Shown here: positions 1 through 10,758 of the stretch, piece by piece
Position numbering within the stretch: the stretch's first letter is position 1
How the letters are laid out: each line of letters opens with the position of its first letter
NCBI GenBank assembly: GCA_023634235.1
Contig: JAMKCF010000164.1
Location: forward strand, 1-64,000
Direction: 5' to 3'
Source of the DNA: Pisaster brevispinus
Taxonomy: Eukaryota > Echinodermata > Asteroidea > Forcipulatida > Asteriidae
DNA: 64,000 nucleotides
The notes under the pieces: model-generated
The model's input: only the letters and a program-made list of their open reading frames with translations
Told to the model about the DNA's origin: nothing
The model's database searches: none
Position numbers and translations under genes: made by a program

Positions 1-640
1 AAAACACCGGCTGACATTAACCTACAATCAGCACAGGGTCTGAATAAACTAATGTCACATCACATTAATATTTGACCGGACGGTGTCCCAAACCCCCCTT
101 CTCACTGGTTGTCCCTGGGGGATTCTGGCGAGCAACATCCAACGCAACCAAGTTATTTCATAGAAATGTATACGTTATGGTCTGATTATCTGAGGATCGG
201 GTCGCAGCCCGTGATTAGATGTGGCGTGACAGGTTCTCTCCACCGTGTCAGCCGCCCCGCTCTGAGCGCTATTCAAACCCATCTCCTTTTGCTCCTCTGT
301 CCCAGTCGTATTTATATGTTGTCATTGCTGTTGTGAGGCGTGCGATTACTCGCATCAGTGATGCTGGAGTCAGGAACACCTCGTCCGGGAGGGGGGGGGG
401 GGTGGGCTCGGAAACGGTGATTATACTTGCCTCTTGAGTTTAAAGCTTAAGGCTTCAAGCCGTCTGTAAACATCACTGAGTCTCTTCACGTTAACAGGTC
501 GGCGTTAATTGAGGGGTAAACCCGAGACTACAGACAATCTCTCGTTTGAGTGAAACAGTTGTAAACAATTTGTCTTTCGTCTCAATGTTTGGATGACAAC
601 TGCGCCTATATATGAAACAGACAGGTTCTTGGTTGTCAGT
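1..640. other. Unassigned non-coding stretch
   Basis: No recognisable gene. All open frames are short and overlap one another on different frames. A 12-base G run lies at 391-402. The stretch ends where the tRNA-like head of a dispersed repeat begins. Confidence 0.5.
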
Positions 641-645
641 GCCCT

Positions 646-740
646 ATGGTTGGACTAGTGGTGGAAATTCTCGATTTCAAGTATATTCAATTGGATCGGA
701 TCAACAATCTTGGTAGGAAACGGCGTGGGTTCGAACCCCA
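646..740 (+). repeat. tRNA-like SINE head (degenerate)
   Basis: A B-box-like GGTTCGAACCC lies at 728-738 and an A-box-like TGGACTAGTGG at 651-661, the two internal promoter elements of RNA polymerase III. Their spacing is longer than in a normal tRNA gene and no cloverleaf can be folded by eye, so this is read as the promoter head of an old SINE rather than a tRNA gene. The dispersed module at 742-960 follows directly. It could also be a chance match joined to an unrelated repeat. Confidence 0.4.
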
Positions 741-741
741 A

Positions 742-960
742 CGGATTTCTCGTGGGTTACCCCCCCCCCCCCCCACACACACACACACACCCAACCTTAC
801 GGATCGGGTTTGTGGGGTACTGCTATTGTTGTTCTATTGTTCCCTTTTCTAAAGAATTCCCTTGTGGGGCCCTATTGTTCCTATTGAAATTGCCTTGCGG
901 GGGTCCATTGTTCCATTGTTAAAAGTACCCCGTAAGTTGGCATGTGTAAGGGCACACAAG
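742..960 (+). repeat. Dispersed repeat Rep1, copy 1
   Basis: The sequence runs through a 15-base C run (760-774) and a CA tract (774-791), then a body rich in the phrases CTATTGTTGTTCTATTG and CCATTGTTCCATTG. It is repeated in reverse complement at 62975-63165 with high identity and, more diverged, at 46920-47105. No protein is encoded. The family has a CA/GT tract at one end, and it may be the 3' part of the SINE whose tRNA-like head lies just upstream. Confidence 0.7.
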
Positions 961-1950
961 TGTGTAACAGCCTGCAATCGTGGACCTCCTATTGTCCCTC
1001 TTTTGTTTATACTCTAACTTTTTTAAACAGCTCCCATTGGTTTTGTACACGATTTCCAACCGTGGACCTTTCCCGAACCGTGGACCTATTGTCCTCTTTT
1101 GTTATAGGTCCCCGGTTTGAATGTGGTTACCTACTCACACACACACTTTCCTCAAACCACGGAGAACACGGTGCTTACAAAAAAGCATTGGTGAAGAGCA
1201 TTTTGGACACTGACTTTTGTTAAAAGATTCATGCCAAAAAGCCTGAGTGCAGGAAAAATATGAATTAAGTGCACACAATACCTTCAGATTATATACCACG
1301 CCCCCAAGTAGGCAATACCCAAGATACAAAAATACAACATTTTATTGACTCCTTCTCAACCCTTATGGCAAAGGTTTAGCATCACTAGCCAAATTTGCCC
1401 GACAGCTACAGTAAACTGTACTTCCTCAGAGATCACCAAAAGGGTTTCAGCTTCTTGCGAGCACATAAGACAACAACAACAACAACAACAATGTGAAACA
1501 ACCTGATGGGTTGCAGAACTGTAGTTCTACCATGCCTATGTCGTTCACCAGATCGAATTATACTGCAGACTGGTTTGGGGGCACTGCAGCATGCAGATTT
1601 GATTTGGAACCTTTACAACATTTGAATGCTTTTAACGACACAATGCCTTTACAGCATTTAAAGACTGGTATCTTCAAATACAGCATATTAGGCCTTTAAA
1701 AACGCAAAATCGCAGGCCCGAAACTGTAAGAGGGCAGGTATCGCTTTAAGTTATTTTTTCCCAGTTTTTATTGAGGGTTGAGTGTTTTGCCCATTACTTT
1801 GCACTCTCCGAGGAGAGAATCGCCGAAGCTTAAAAGGATCTTGCATCCCAAATGACTTGCACGTTAGTTTTTCCGAGGGTAAACAACATTCAAGTTACAA
1901 GTACGTGCAAAAGGTTATTATGACACACCGACTCGAGCCGCTCGTGATAT
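961..1950. other. Non-coding stretch with a short family-J fragment
   Basis: No gene recognised. The phrase CCCATTGGTTTTGTACACGA near 1033-1052 recurs at 49749-49768 and, in reverse complement, near 35232-35260, so part of this stretch is a dispersed repeat (family J). An uninterrupted CAA tract lies at 1471-1491. Confidence 0.4.
1471..1491 (+). repeat. (CAA)n microsatellite
   Basis: Seven consecutive CAA units, read directly from the sequence. Confidence 0.95.
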
Positions 1951-1954
1951 GATA

Positions 1955-2040
1955 CGGGGTGGTAGTGATGAGGAAGCGGATGGCGCCGGTCTTAACTATC
2001 ACCTCGGCGGACCAGGGTTCAAATCCCATTAGGCATCCAA
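1955..2040 (+). repeat. tRNA-like SINE fragment
   Basis: A good B-box match, GGTTCAAATCC, lies at 2016-2026 and is followed by CATTAGG, as in the T arm and 3' end of a tRNA. The upstream A-box is poor and no complete cloverleaf is visible. This is most likely the head of an old SINE. Confidence 0.35.
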
Positions 2041-3764
2041 GCTGACAGTTACGGTCATCCTGTTTGGGGAGATCTTACTTGATAATCTTCCCATAAGTAA
2101 ATACTTCTTGGATTTCCTAGCTGCACCCTTAATGCAAAAATATATATATATGTTTAATCTTTTTTCTTCAGGATCTGTCACGGCTAAGGTGTGATGGCCT
2201 ACTTTGGCTTTGTGTATAACCATTTTGATACAGCTCTTGGTTTCGTTGCCATTAGGTCGCAACATTGTTCTTAACGATGCCTTTTTTGACAACTTGAAAC
2301 AGGTGACCTATATTTGAAGCACGCCTATGTAGCACGTATATTAAATAATGTAAGTACCGATGAAAATGATCATGCTGCTGTCGGATGGTGATGATGAAGT
2401 AGTTTTAGCTTCGTTTGTTGTATATGTATGCATCAATAATGACGGCCCTACGTAACGGTAATGAATCATTCAACATTGTGTCTCGGTTGAAGGATGTTCC
2501 CATCGGGCTCATGATACAAATGATCAATCTTACATTGTATCGAATTTTGATGTACTTTACTCACACTTTTGTCCTGGGAGATATGTAGGGCGAAAAGGGC
2601 AGTCACACTTTATGCAAGAATCAAACTTTTCACAAGTCTCATAAGATTGTAAACTTCACTTGATTCAGCACCCTCCCATTTTCCCTATATTTGTTCTTGC
2701 CCTTTGAAACTTTTTCGGTTGTTCTTGGTTGTATTGTTAAGGTGTGTTTTTTTTGTGTGTGTTTTTTTTTTAATGAACACAACTTTTTGAAATGTTAACT
2801 CTGCGTGACACCATCAAAAAAAATCACACCATTTCGCCATGCCTTACTTGTTGAGTAACAGTTTGATTTTAGCGTGTAATACATTTCTGTGAAGAATCAA
2901 ACCACTTTTAAATCACCCTATCACTTTTAAATCAGCCAAATCATTAGATATAGACCCTTTTTACTAAATAAAATCAATTCAAGCAAAATTGTATTTTGAG
3001 ATGAGCCCACATGTCTCGTTCTGCTCAAATTAACCATTTCTTTGACTAACGCCCTTTGTGTACACAACTTAGCAAGGATGAGTAATTGCTGTACAAATCC
3101 TATGGGAATTCCTGGAGAGCGGGTCAATGTTGGAATGTGTTAGTTAAAAACAAACCCCGGGTAGTGATAAAGACATTTGGCATGCTATTTGGCTAGGTGC
3201 AGTTGTAGAACTTGGAATTTTTTAGACAAACAAAATTGCGGACTAATTACTTTAAGTGAGCGATGGTGTCACGGAGGGTTAAGGGATTGTAATGCAATTT
3301 TAAATTCTGTATCTTTCTTTGCATGTTTGCGTATCCAGTTCCCCGAGAGAGAACAGTTCCCTGACAACTGATGGGGACTTAGTAGACTGAAACAATACAA
3401 AATAAATAAATAAATAAATAAGCACTACCATATTTTTAGAATATTACTTCTTAAATTTCGCTCCCACCGGTCATACCATTGTTTGAAATTTCATTAGGTG
3501 TATCACTCCTAGGTGAAAGGGATAACCCCGAGACAATACGCTGGAATTCACCTATTGTCCTTGCAGACAGCCTCGGCTGTACCAACGTCACTCGGTTGGG
3601 GCGTTACAAACTTCACCCACCATGGACGTCTTGATTTAATAACACCAATGGTGTTACTTTGACACCCTTTATTTTGAAGTCTGGATGGAAATACTAGACG
3701 AAGATGTGAATATTCTAGTGAACGTTGGGGGCGTACCGTAAGCACCTTCCACCAATGTGCCGTA
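2041..3764. other. Non-coding stretch
   Basis: No gene recognised. It contains T-rich tracts around 2745-2772 and an (AAAT)n microsatellite at 3399-3422. The 3548-3745 open frame has no recognisable motif. Confidence 0.45.
3399..3422. repeat. (AAAT)n microsatellite
   Basis: About six tandem AAAT/ATAA units are visible. Similar tracts occur near 8554-8572 and 19319-19333. Confidence 0.95.
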
Positions 3765-4025
3765 TCCTAATTGGCGGCTACGGCTACGACTGTTACTAAG
3801 GGTGTTGCTATAAGGACGTCCTACACTTTAACGCACGATGACGCGGAGACCCAGTCGTAGCCGTATAGCTTTAGCCGCCAACTCGGACACGGCCTTAGTC
3901 TCTGTGTTAGAACCCTTTCGAAACAATGACTTCGGTTTCAGCTCCGGCTTTAGGTACAATGGTTCAAACAGGAGCCTAATACCAAGCCAAGGCCTCGTTT
4001 CGAAAAGGCCAATGGGTTTTAATTT
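3765..4025 (+). repeat. Dispersed foldback repeat K, copy 1
   Basis: The arm TTGGCGGCTACGGCTACGAC at 3771-3790 is mirrored by its diverged reverse complement at 3853-3881, giving a hairpin with about a 60-base loop. The downstream part (3945-4020, containing CGTTTCGAAAAGGCCAATGG) is related in reverse complement to 43990-44100. The open frames running through both strands here are by-products of the inverted symmetry. Confidence 0.55.
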
Positions 4026-4434
4026 GTGTGTGTTCATGCAATCATAACAAAGTTAGTTTTATGCATTAGAAGCATATATGCAAAGATAACATAATTAATG
4101 TCAACATATGGCTAGTCACACGGTGAATGCTGTGGTTGAATACATTGACAACCGTCTGTATTATTGTAACACCCAGGTGTGTGGGCTGATGAAAAGATGG
4201 ATGATTGACTGTTTAGATCTAGGAAGATTAAATTATAAATGCAAATTTTCCGAGCGAAACCGCGATGAGGCGAAACACCTGCATCTTCCCCGGGGTCTTT
4301 GAAAGGGTGCCCCAATTTCACCGTTGTCTCACACAATGAATTTCTCCCAGGTGGATGGATGGGTTGGTCATATGGACTTCCAATTCCCACCCACACAGGT
4401 TGAAGTTTGTATACTACAAACAGCTTAGTATATG

Positions 4435-4697
4435 TAAAGTATAGTATAGTGTAGTATAGCATAGCATAGCATAGCATAGCATAGCATAGCATAGCATAGC
4501 ATAGCATAGCATAGCATAGCATAGCATAGCCTAGCATAGCCTAGCCTAGCCTAGCCTAGCCTAGCCTAGCCTAGCCTAGCCTAAGCGTAGCATAGCGTAG
4601 CATAGCATAGCGTAGCATAGCATAGCATAGCATAGTATAGCATAGTATAGTATAGTATAGTATAGTATAGTATTGTATAGTATTGTAAAGTAAAGTA
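4435..4697 (+). repeat. Zoned pentanucleotide satellite (ATAGC/CTAGC/ATAGT)
   Basis: About 50 tandem 5-bp units. The outer units are ATAGT, the inner ones ATAGC, and a central block of about eleven units around 4530-4582 is CTAGC, with one A insertion and some GTAGC units just after it. The 5-bp period with few stops also makes an artificial minus-strand frame of repeating M-L-C-Y-A, which should not be read as a protein. Confidence 0.95.
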
Positions 4698-5138
4698 CAT
4701 GTGTAGTAAACTCAAGTGGTTGGTTTTCAGTGATTTCTTTTTCTGTTGAGGAAAAGCAGCAATTCCTGTTTTTAAAACGTGAAGACTAATGTTTAAATAA
4801 TACTTAAATTACCCTTTCACAGGAAGACTATTGAGTTTTTGTTGTGTCAAATCTTCAAGAAGCTGAGACAGGTTTCACAGAGAATGAGATTGCATTTTGC
4901 CACCAGACGGTGACAATGTGCACGGTATTTACACAGCGTGTTCTTTCCTCCAGAGTGATCGTTTTCTGCTCAATGTGACGTCAAACTTTGATCAATGAAG
5001 TTTATCATGTTGTTAAAGGCCGCTGAGCTGCAATGTTGTGTGGCGTGTTCTGCTGATTTAAAGTGACATGGGACGCCGTGAAAGTCTACCATTATCTCCA
5101 TCTGAACGCCGATTCATCGCGGTCATTCCACCTATAGC
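4698..5138. other. Non-coding stretch
   Basis: Nothing recognised. The sequence is mixed, without tandem repeats or a plausible frame. Confidence 0.4.
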
Positions 5139-5192
5139 CTAAAGAGTTCCGCACATTATACAATTTGCAGCAGTGAATTTCCCAGCGTTTCT

Positions 5193-5640
5193 AATGGCAG
5201 GGGGAAACCATGTTATTGTGACAACCGCCAGCTGTATTATAGCCATGTGCGAAAGTCTGGTTTCGGGACACTGCAAAGGAAGCTTGGAGGGGACGAAGAG
5301 GCGAGAGGATTGCTTCGGAGGAAACAAGCAGGTCACTAATGGAGTCTTGGATGGCCCGGGTGAGAGGAACTGCGAGCGTGGACTGAGGCATTTCACTGAG
5401 GGGAAAGATGCCATGTCTGCTACATCGGAAGGAAGGAGGCAGGAAAAGCAGTGGAGACTCAAGCACCTGATGCATCTGCAAAATGAAGCCAATTCGCCCA
5501 AGGGCCACCCGGCCCAAAGCGCGCTAAAAACTCGCCTTTGTGTGGGTGTGTGTGTGTGTATACATATACCCAGACAAACACTGTTGTTTTATACTGTTCC
5601 GCTCCACAGAAATGATGCCCATCTAGCCATAGTGTGTTAG
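5193..5640 (+). CDS. Unrecognised 149-codon ATG open frame (probably not a gene)
   Basis: I do not recognise this protein. It begins at ATG 5193 with a hydrophobic stretch, then becomes charged and basic (a run rich in E, R, K and Q around residues 55-90). Its last 40 residues are read from a GT-rich microsatellite (5538-5558), which is poor evidence for coding. Two minus-strand frames are open over the same interval, so the openness reflects base composition as much as selection. An acceptor-like pyrimidine-poor TTTGCAG sits at 5164-5170. It could be a host exon, an old element, or chance. No domain, signal peptide or catalytic motif is visible. Confidence 0.1.
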
Positions 5641-6587
5641 GGATTCATGCATAAATAAACTAGGCTATCTTCTACATCAAGCGTTGAATCCGTCGACATC
5701 GTCTCGCTTCTCGCCTACACTGACAAGATTCCCTGTATGGCACCTCTGGGTTGGGTAATTACCTTGAGTTAAAAGAGCCATTATGTGTTATATCATACGC
5801 CCATCCATCATACACTTGAAGTCCTGAACATCGAACGCGAGGAATCTTTAGTGTGCCCAACCGTATCCATCATACATTTAAAATACTGAATAATGAACAA
5901 AAGCCCTATGCCCAACCGTAGTAAATAAATCGTAGAAAAATGTGCCGACAGCTCTAAAAAAGTTTTAACCACGTATTGTTTGCCAGGCTATGCGTGTGTG
6001 AAGACATTTGATGGCTATGTAAATAAGTACATGAATTCTATGCAGGAAATAGCTTTTTTTAATGAAAAACCCAGACATGTAATGGTTGTAGAATCTCGAG
6101 GAAGTGCTAGTTAGAGATGGACGTATATCAGGAGGTTTTGAGCAATAAGGTACAAGCTCTCGCAAAGATGCGTTGACAAGAACGTCTTACGTGTGGTTTA
6201 ATGTTTATCGAAATATCCATAGAAACTGGACTCACTGTGGTAGTTACATTATTATTCACTTCAATAGAAGAAAACACAAATTCTACATGTTTTATATCAA
6301 GCAATTGCATTGTACGTTTTGAGATTTTTGGAAACTTGTCTAGGTGTTATTTTTAAAGTAGTTCTTAATTAATTGTGGTAATATCGATACAAGCAGAAAA
6401 ATGTTCATGACCAGTGTATAGTGTCCTGACTGCCAGAGAATGCCCTGCATGGAATGCAATGCCCCGCTAGGTTTGGTAATAAGGCGACATGGTCTGGCGT
6501 GTTGACGTATCTACCACCTTTCATTGGTTCTCTTCAAAACCTGCTAGTTTATCCGCAGAAGATTGTGTTCGTTACCCTCAAACTATA
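5641..6587. other. Non-coding stretch
   Basis: No gene or repeat recognised. The two near-parallel phrases with CCAACCGTA at about 5859 and 5912 hint at a diverged local duplication. Confidence 0.35.
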
Positions 6588-6972
6588 CACTCTAAAAACT
6601 CCCAGGTCAAAATTAACTCGAAATTCCGGGTCCCAGTGTGGGACCTGACCAACTTCTGGGCTAGGCTGCGCCGGAGACTGGTTACAAAAGACAGTGATTT
6701 TGACTGAGGACCTAGACTTTGCGCCAAGTCGAAACATTTCTGGGTCAAAATTGACTTTGGATTCCAGGTCTCGGGGTACCTGACCCATTTCTGGGTTAAG
6801 CTGACCCGGAATCTATTTTTTAAAAAAAACAATACAAATGATTTTGACCCTGATTTTGCGTTAATTCGAACCATGAATTTGACCCATTTATGGGTCATAC
6901 TCACCGAGACATGGGGTCAGACCCCACGTGACCTGGATCCAGATCAATTCTGACCAGGGAGTTTTTAGAGTC
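6588..6972. mobile_element. GACCC-family MITE, copy 1 (longest)
   Basis: The left end CACTCTAAAAACTCCC and the right end GGGAGTTTTTAGAGTC form terminal inverted repeats of about 21 bp, extending through AGGTCA / TGACC with one internal mismatch. TA flanks both ends (6586-6587 and 6973-6974), consistent with the TA target duplication of Tc1/mariner-type elements. The interior has no transposase frame and consists of repeated, alternating GGGTC and GACCC words. This is the longest of nine copies and the best-preserved ends. Confidence 0.8.
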
Positions 6973-6974
6973 TA

Positions 6975-7995
6975 GTTTTATATCCTTTATACGTAGTCTT
7001 GTTATCGAGTATATATTGATCAACCTACATTGAGTTCACATTCGGGTTTTTTTTATTACCATTTTATTGAAGAAGAAAAATCGAGGAAAGAAATGCGAGT
7101 CAGTGACCGCTCTCAGCGTGTGTCATTTAAAACTAGTTCCATCTATTGCAAACATCTATGAATAAACCCTTCCAGCATTGCCGTCCTTTGTACATCTAGA
7201 TGTTTGGCAATAAGTTTGAGCATTTGGAGGGGGAAAAAAAACACGAACAATAATTTCTAGCAGGCATCAGGCGCAATGCTTCCCTCCTATATTTTTATTT
7301 CCATGAAGATTTCGTTGCAAGATTTCAACCCAAGCGCCTGGAACTGGATCGGTGGACAAACGTATGTCATTGGGGCTCGCTTTATCTCCGGCGTTAAGCC
7401 CCCCATGAACAACCTTTAACAGCTTCTTTGGATACACATGGGATGGGGGTAGTTGTCGTGGAGGTGTGAGTGACCGCTATCCTAAAGGTTAGCGTATATA
7501 AGCCATCTCATTTTCACAATCGTCGCTTCCCTGGGGGAGACTCCGGAGTAAGGAATCACCCTCCTTCTCAGATGGTTCTTCATGCTGACCGAGATACGGG
7601 CAACGATCATGGGGTTAAGGAACGCCAGGGTGAGAGACGAGACAAGTCTGAGGTGATGCGGTGTTTTTCTGTCCCGTTTTTATGGTGACCGGTATTACCC
7701 TTTCCTTAATGTTATCTTTTCTTTCCTGTTATCCCATCAGAAGTTTCAGATGTTATTAATGAGTGAATGCGTGAAAATTCCATCTTACAGAAGCGCTGTT
7801 CGTATAATAGTCGGTCTACGATGTAACCCTTGTGAATCATTGGTTTTCACTAACAATTTTGACATGACAGTAACGCTGTTTTCAGACTATGGACGTAATA
7901 TCCCAGTGTGGTTGCAGCCCGTATCGTAACACGTAATTTATTCAAGTTTAGTAATGCACGTTGTAAACTATTTGGTTGTCCAGTAAAAATGTACA
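6975..7995. other. Non-coding stretch
   Basis: No gene recognised. It has AT-rich single-copy-looking DNA with several A or T runs. The 7470-7688 open frame has no family signature. Confidence 0.4.
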
Positions 7996-8112
7996 CAGGG
8001 TCCGGGTATAGGGTTATAGCCCTGGGACACCTGTCTCATTTATTATCTCGGCTCTCCTCTACCCGATTCCGTGATCGCAGCTTGAGTACCCGGCCAGCAA
8101 AAGATCAACCCA
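7996..8112 (+). repeat. Dispersed repeat E, single copy
   Basis: This matches the second half of the tandemly duplicated block at 9091-9608: GGTCCGGG, GACACCTGTCTCATTT, ACCCGAT.CCGTGATCGCAGC and GTACCCGGCCAGCAAA occur in the same order. It is non-coding. Confidence 0.65.
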
Positions 8113-9090
8113 AATCAAAATAATGCATGATACTGCAGGTTATAGGTCTGTAAAAATGCTAGACCGACGTCTAGTAGCTGTGTAGAGCTATGGATGTATT
8201 CACGGACTTACTCCAAGTCGACTATTGTATTGACGTAGAAATGTACTTCGATGGGCATGGTGTTAATACAAGAAATGCAAACTCTCTTAATGTTGTCCCC
8301 AAACACAACGTTGAGTGTTTTTTAAACCAGCTTTTAAGTTTCCCGGTGCTAAAGTTTGGAACAGGCTTCTTCCATTCAAAATTCCTCCTCCATTGACATG
8401 TTTAAATGTTTATATATAAGAAAATGTACTTTAAGTAGTTGTACTTTTTTTTCATCTTGTCCTTTCTTTTTTAACATTTTGTTTTTAGCCATTTGTGTAA
8501 AACAGTTGTTGTTCTTTTTTTATTATAACGATGTTGCAGTAAAAAAAATTAAAACAATAAATAAATAAATATACTTTTGGAAATAATACGAGGCAAGCGA
8601 TTCGGAGTTTAATGATAAACCTACTAATTATTGTTGCACAGCTGCTGACTACCATGCCGTTGCCCTCAAAACTTTGAAAATCAACGTAAAATTTATTTTT
8701 ATGAACTTGTTGATTAATATTCATTGCTGTAATGAAACTTAAGAACTGTATGAACCAAGCCATACTACCCTTTGTTTTGGGGTGCATCCACGATCCAGTT
8801 GTTTAAGATATTCATATTGTAATGGTTCAATTTTCATCTAAGCACAGTTCAAAGTACACTACATAATTGGAAGGACAAGAAACGTGATTGTTTAATTTTA
8901 AATTGAAAGCTGACTGATCGTGAAGTTCAGAACCATTTTTGTGTGAAATATTTCCCTCTGAAAAGAAGTCATTATTCGAGAAAACTATCTGAAAATCTGC
9001 TTTAAAAAAACCTTTAAATTTCGGCTGTTCAAATGAAATTAAAAACAATGTGTTTGTATGCTGAACAACGGTGCATAGTTTTTAAATATT
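8113..9090. other. AT-rich non-coding stretch
   Basis: No gene recognised. T-rich stretches lie at 8445-8520 and an AAAT tract at about 8554-8572. The short open frames are low-complexity and hydrophobic by composition only. Confidence 0.4.
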
Positions 9091-9554
9091 TTCTCCTGAC
9101 TCAAACAATGGATTAAGCCCGAATGCACGGGTTTGTTATTTCATGGTTGATCACACAAAACTTGAACACTGTCTGCGACTATTTCGTCAGCTCTAACCAT
9201 ACCTTTAACGGGAGTTTTGATTGATTGTTTTCTAACATATGTGATCTTCCTGGACAACTATGCTTTGGGTTACAGCACGGTCCGGGATAGCCCGTGACAC
9301 CTGTCTCATTTCTCGTCTCAGCTTCTCCTGACTCAAACAATGGATTAAGCCCAAATGCACGGGTTTGTTATTTCATGGTTGATCACACAAAACTTGAACA
9401 CTGTCTGCGACTATTTCGTCAGCTCTAACCATACCTTTAACGGGAGTTTTGATTGATTGTTTTCTAACATATGTGATCTTCCTGGACAACTATGCTTTGG
9501 GTTACAGCACGGTCCGGGATAGCCCGTGACACCTGTCTCATTTCTCATCTCAGC
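9091..9554 (+). repeat. 232-bp near-identical tandem duplication
   Basis: The unit 9091-9322 is repeated directly as 9323-9554. I see only two substitutions (CGAATGCAC versus CAAATGCAC, and TCGTCTC versus TCATCTC). After 9554 the sequence continues with the rest of repeat E to about 9608, matching the diverged copy at 7996-8112. So near identity inside the pair contrasts with divergence from the third copy, which points to a recent event or an assembly duplication. Confidence 0.95.
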
Positions 9555-9608
9555 TCTCTTTTACCCGATCCCGTGATCGCAGCTTGATACCCGGTCAGCA
9601 AAAAGATC

Positions 9609-10079
9609 ATCTATAAGTGAGACTGCTTACCCAACTCTAACCGGGAGCACGATTGTTAAAAAAGAAAGAAGGAGAAGATCAAAATAAAAAGGGCTAATAC
9701 TTGCAACCTTTAAGAAGGTGGTCAGTCACACCAATATGAGGGATACATCCTCGTCCCCCGGGGATTGGTAAAGCTCTTAGACCGTCCACCACTTGCTTAA
9801 AGGCGACCCCAAAGTATGTTCGTTATATAGTCAGAAACAAATGTTGTATCTCACATCCACACTGCTCCTCAGTCCAATCGAAGTAATATAATGAGATTCA
9901 GTGGCGTGAGCAGGCTGTATTTTTTTCAAAATGGAATTACTTACACTTGGCAGTTATTTGATTGGTTGTTATTTATATCATAGCAGGGGGGCGGGGTAAT
10001 GTAATTTGGATTATTTCTACGTGAGAAAAAGAAAGCTCCACTAACTCTGTTAAACAGATTGCATTTTAAGCTTAGACCT
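9609..10079. other. Non-coding stretch
   Basis: Nothing recognised apart from short A- and G-rich runs. Confidence 0.35.
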
Positions 10080-10125
10080 GTTAAAGAGGGGTTCCAACGT
10101 GAAGTACAGTTTTGTGATCCACTTC
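10080..10125 (+). repeat. Foldback family C, isolated terminal arm
   Basis: The phrase GTTAAAGAGGGGTTCCAACG followed by GTACAGTTTTGTGATCCACT matches the terminal inverted repeat of family C at 32764 and 33150-33199. The rest of the element is not present. Confidence 0.55.
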
Positions 10126-10267
10126 TGGTAAGCCATTGTGAGATATGTTGGACACAATACTATGACATTATAGGTGTGGGTAAATTTGTCTGTAGTGATC
10201 TGTCTATTGCAACGTCACAGCCCAAGTTTTTGTCAACCAAGATTGGAAATCTATGGGAAGTCATAAG

Positions 10268-10470
10268 TGCAAAGCAAAAACAGTTTGTAACGATGTTACG
10301 CAGATATATATATGTTTGTGTTTGTTCTTGTTTATGCCTCTGACGAAGGTCCGGTTTGGATCGACAGCTAAGGTGGCTTTAGCTTTCGATCCAAACGGAG
10401 GCTTAAACAAGAACAAATACAAACATATATATATCTGCGTAACATTGTTACAAACAGTTTTTGCTTTGCA
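10268..10470. repeat. Large inverted repeat made of two PLE-terminus-like sequences
   Basis: Left arm 10268-10335 (TGCAAAGCAAAAACAGTTTG through TTGTTCTTGTTTA) and right arm 10404-10470 are reverse complements with few mismatches. The homology continues inward through GGATCGA.AGCTAA. The right arm lacks the 13 bases CTGACGAAGGTCC that the left arm has. A third copy of the inner part is at 10639-10700. Together they read as head-to-head terminal pieces of the Penelope-like element whose ORF lies at 10748-11416. Confidence 0.75.
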
Positions 10471-10638
10471 GTGACCCAGCCTTTCACACTGACCATCCTT
10501 TGTCCTCACTTCTTTACTCTGATTGGTTCTTAGCCACCCCATTGTTTGTAAGTTTACAACTCTAATTGGCTACATTTTCCCGCTTCTTTCTGGATACTCT
10601 CCCTTAATCCTTTTGCTCCTCGTTTTGCTATAAATGGA

Positions 10639-10758
10639 TATGTTTGTGTTTGTTCTTGTTTATGCCTCTGACGAAGGTCCGGATTGGATCGAAAGCTAAG
10701 GCCATCTCCCCTACTAATTTTGTATATATATATATATATATATAAAATTAGTAGGGGA
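10639..10758 (+). mobile_element. PLE-terminus-like sequence with AT hairpin
   Basis: The segment TGTTTGTGTTTGTTCTTGTT...CTGACGAAGGTCC...GGATCGAAAGCTAAGG (10639-10702) is the third copy of the sequence in the neighbouring inverted repeat. It is followed by CTCCCCTACTAATTTT (about 10705-10720), a TA dinucleotide run, and the exact reverse complement AAAATTAGTAGGGGAG (10743-10758). The right arm of this hairpin also supplies the stop codon of the PLE frame. The CTGACGA...GAAA spacing (10668-10694) resembles a hammerhead ribozyme core of the kind known in PLE terminal repeats, but it has an extra A before stem II and no obvious U16.1, so activity is doubtful. Confidence 0.55.

Noticed and set aside
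4112..4537. 141-codon minus-strand frame with M-L-C-Y-A repeats
   Set aside because: It is a reading of the 5-bp satellite, whose unit happens to lack stop codons.
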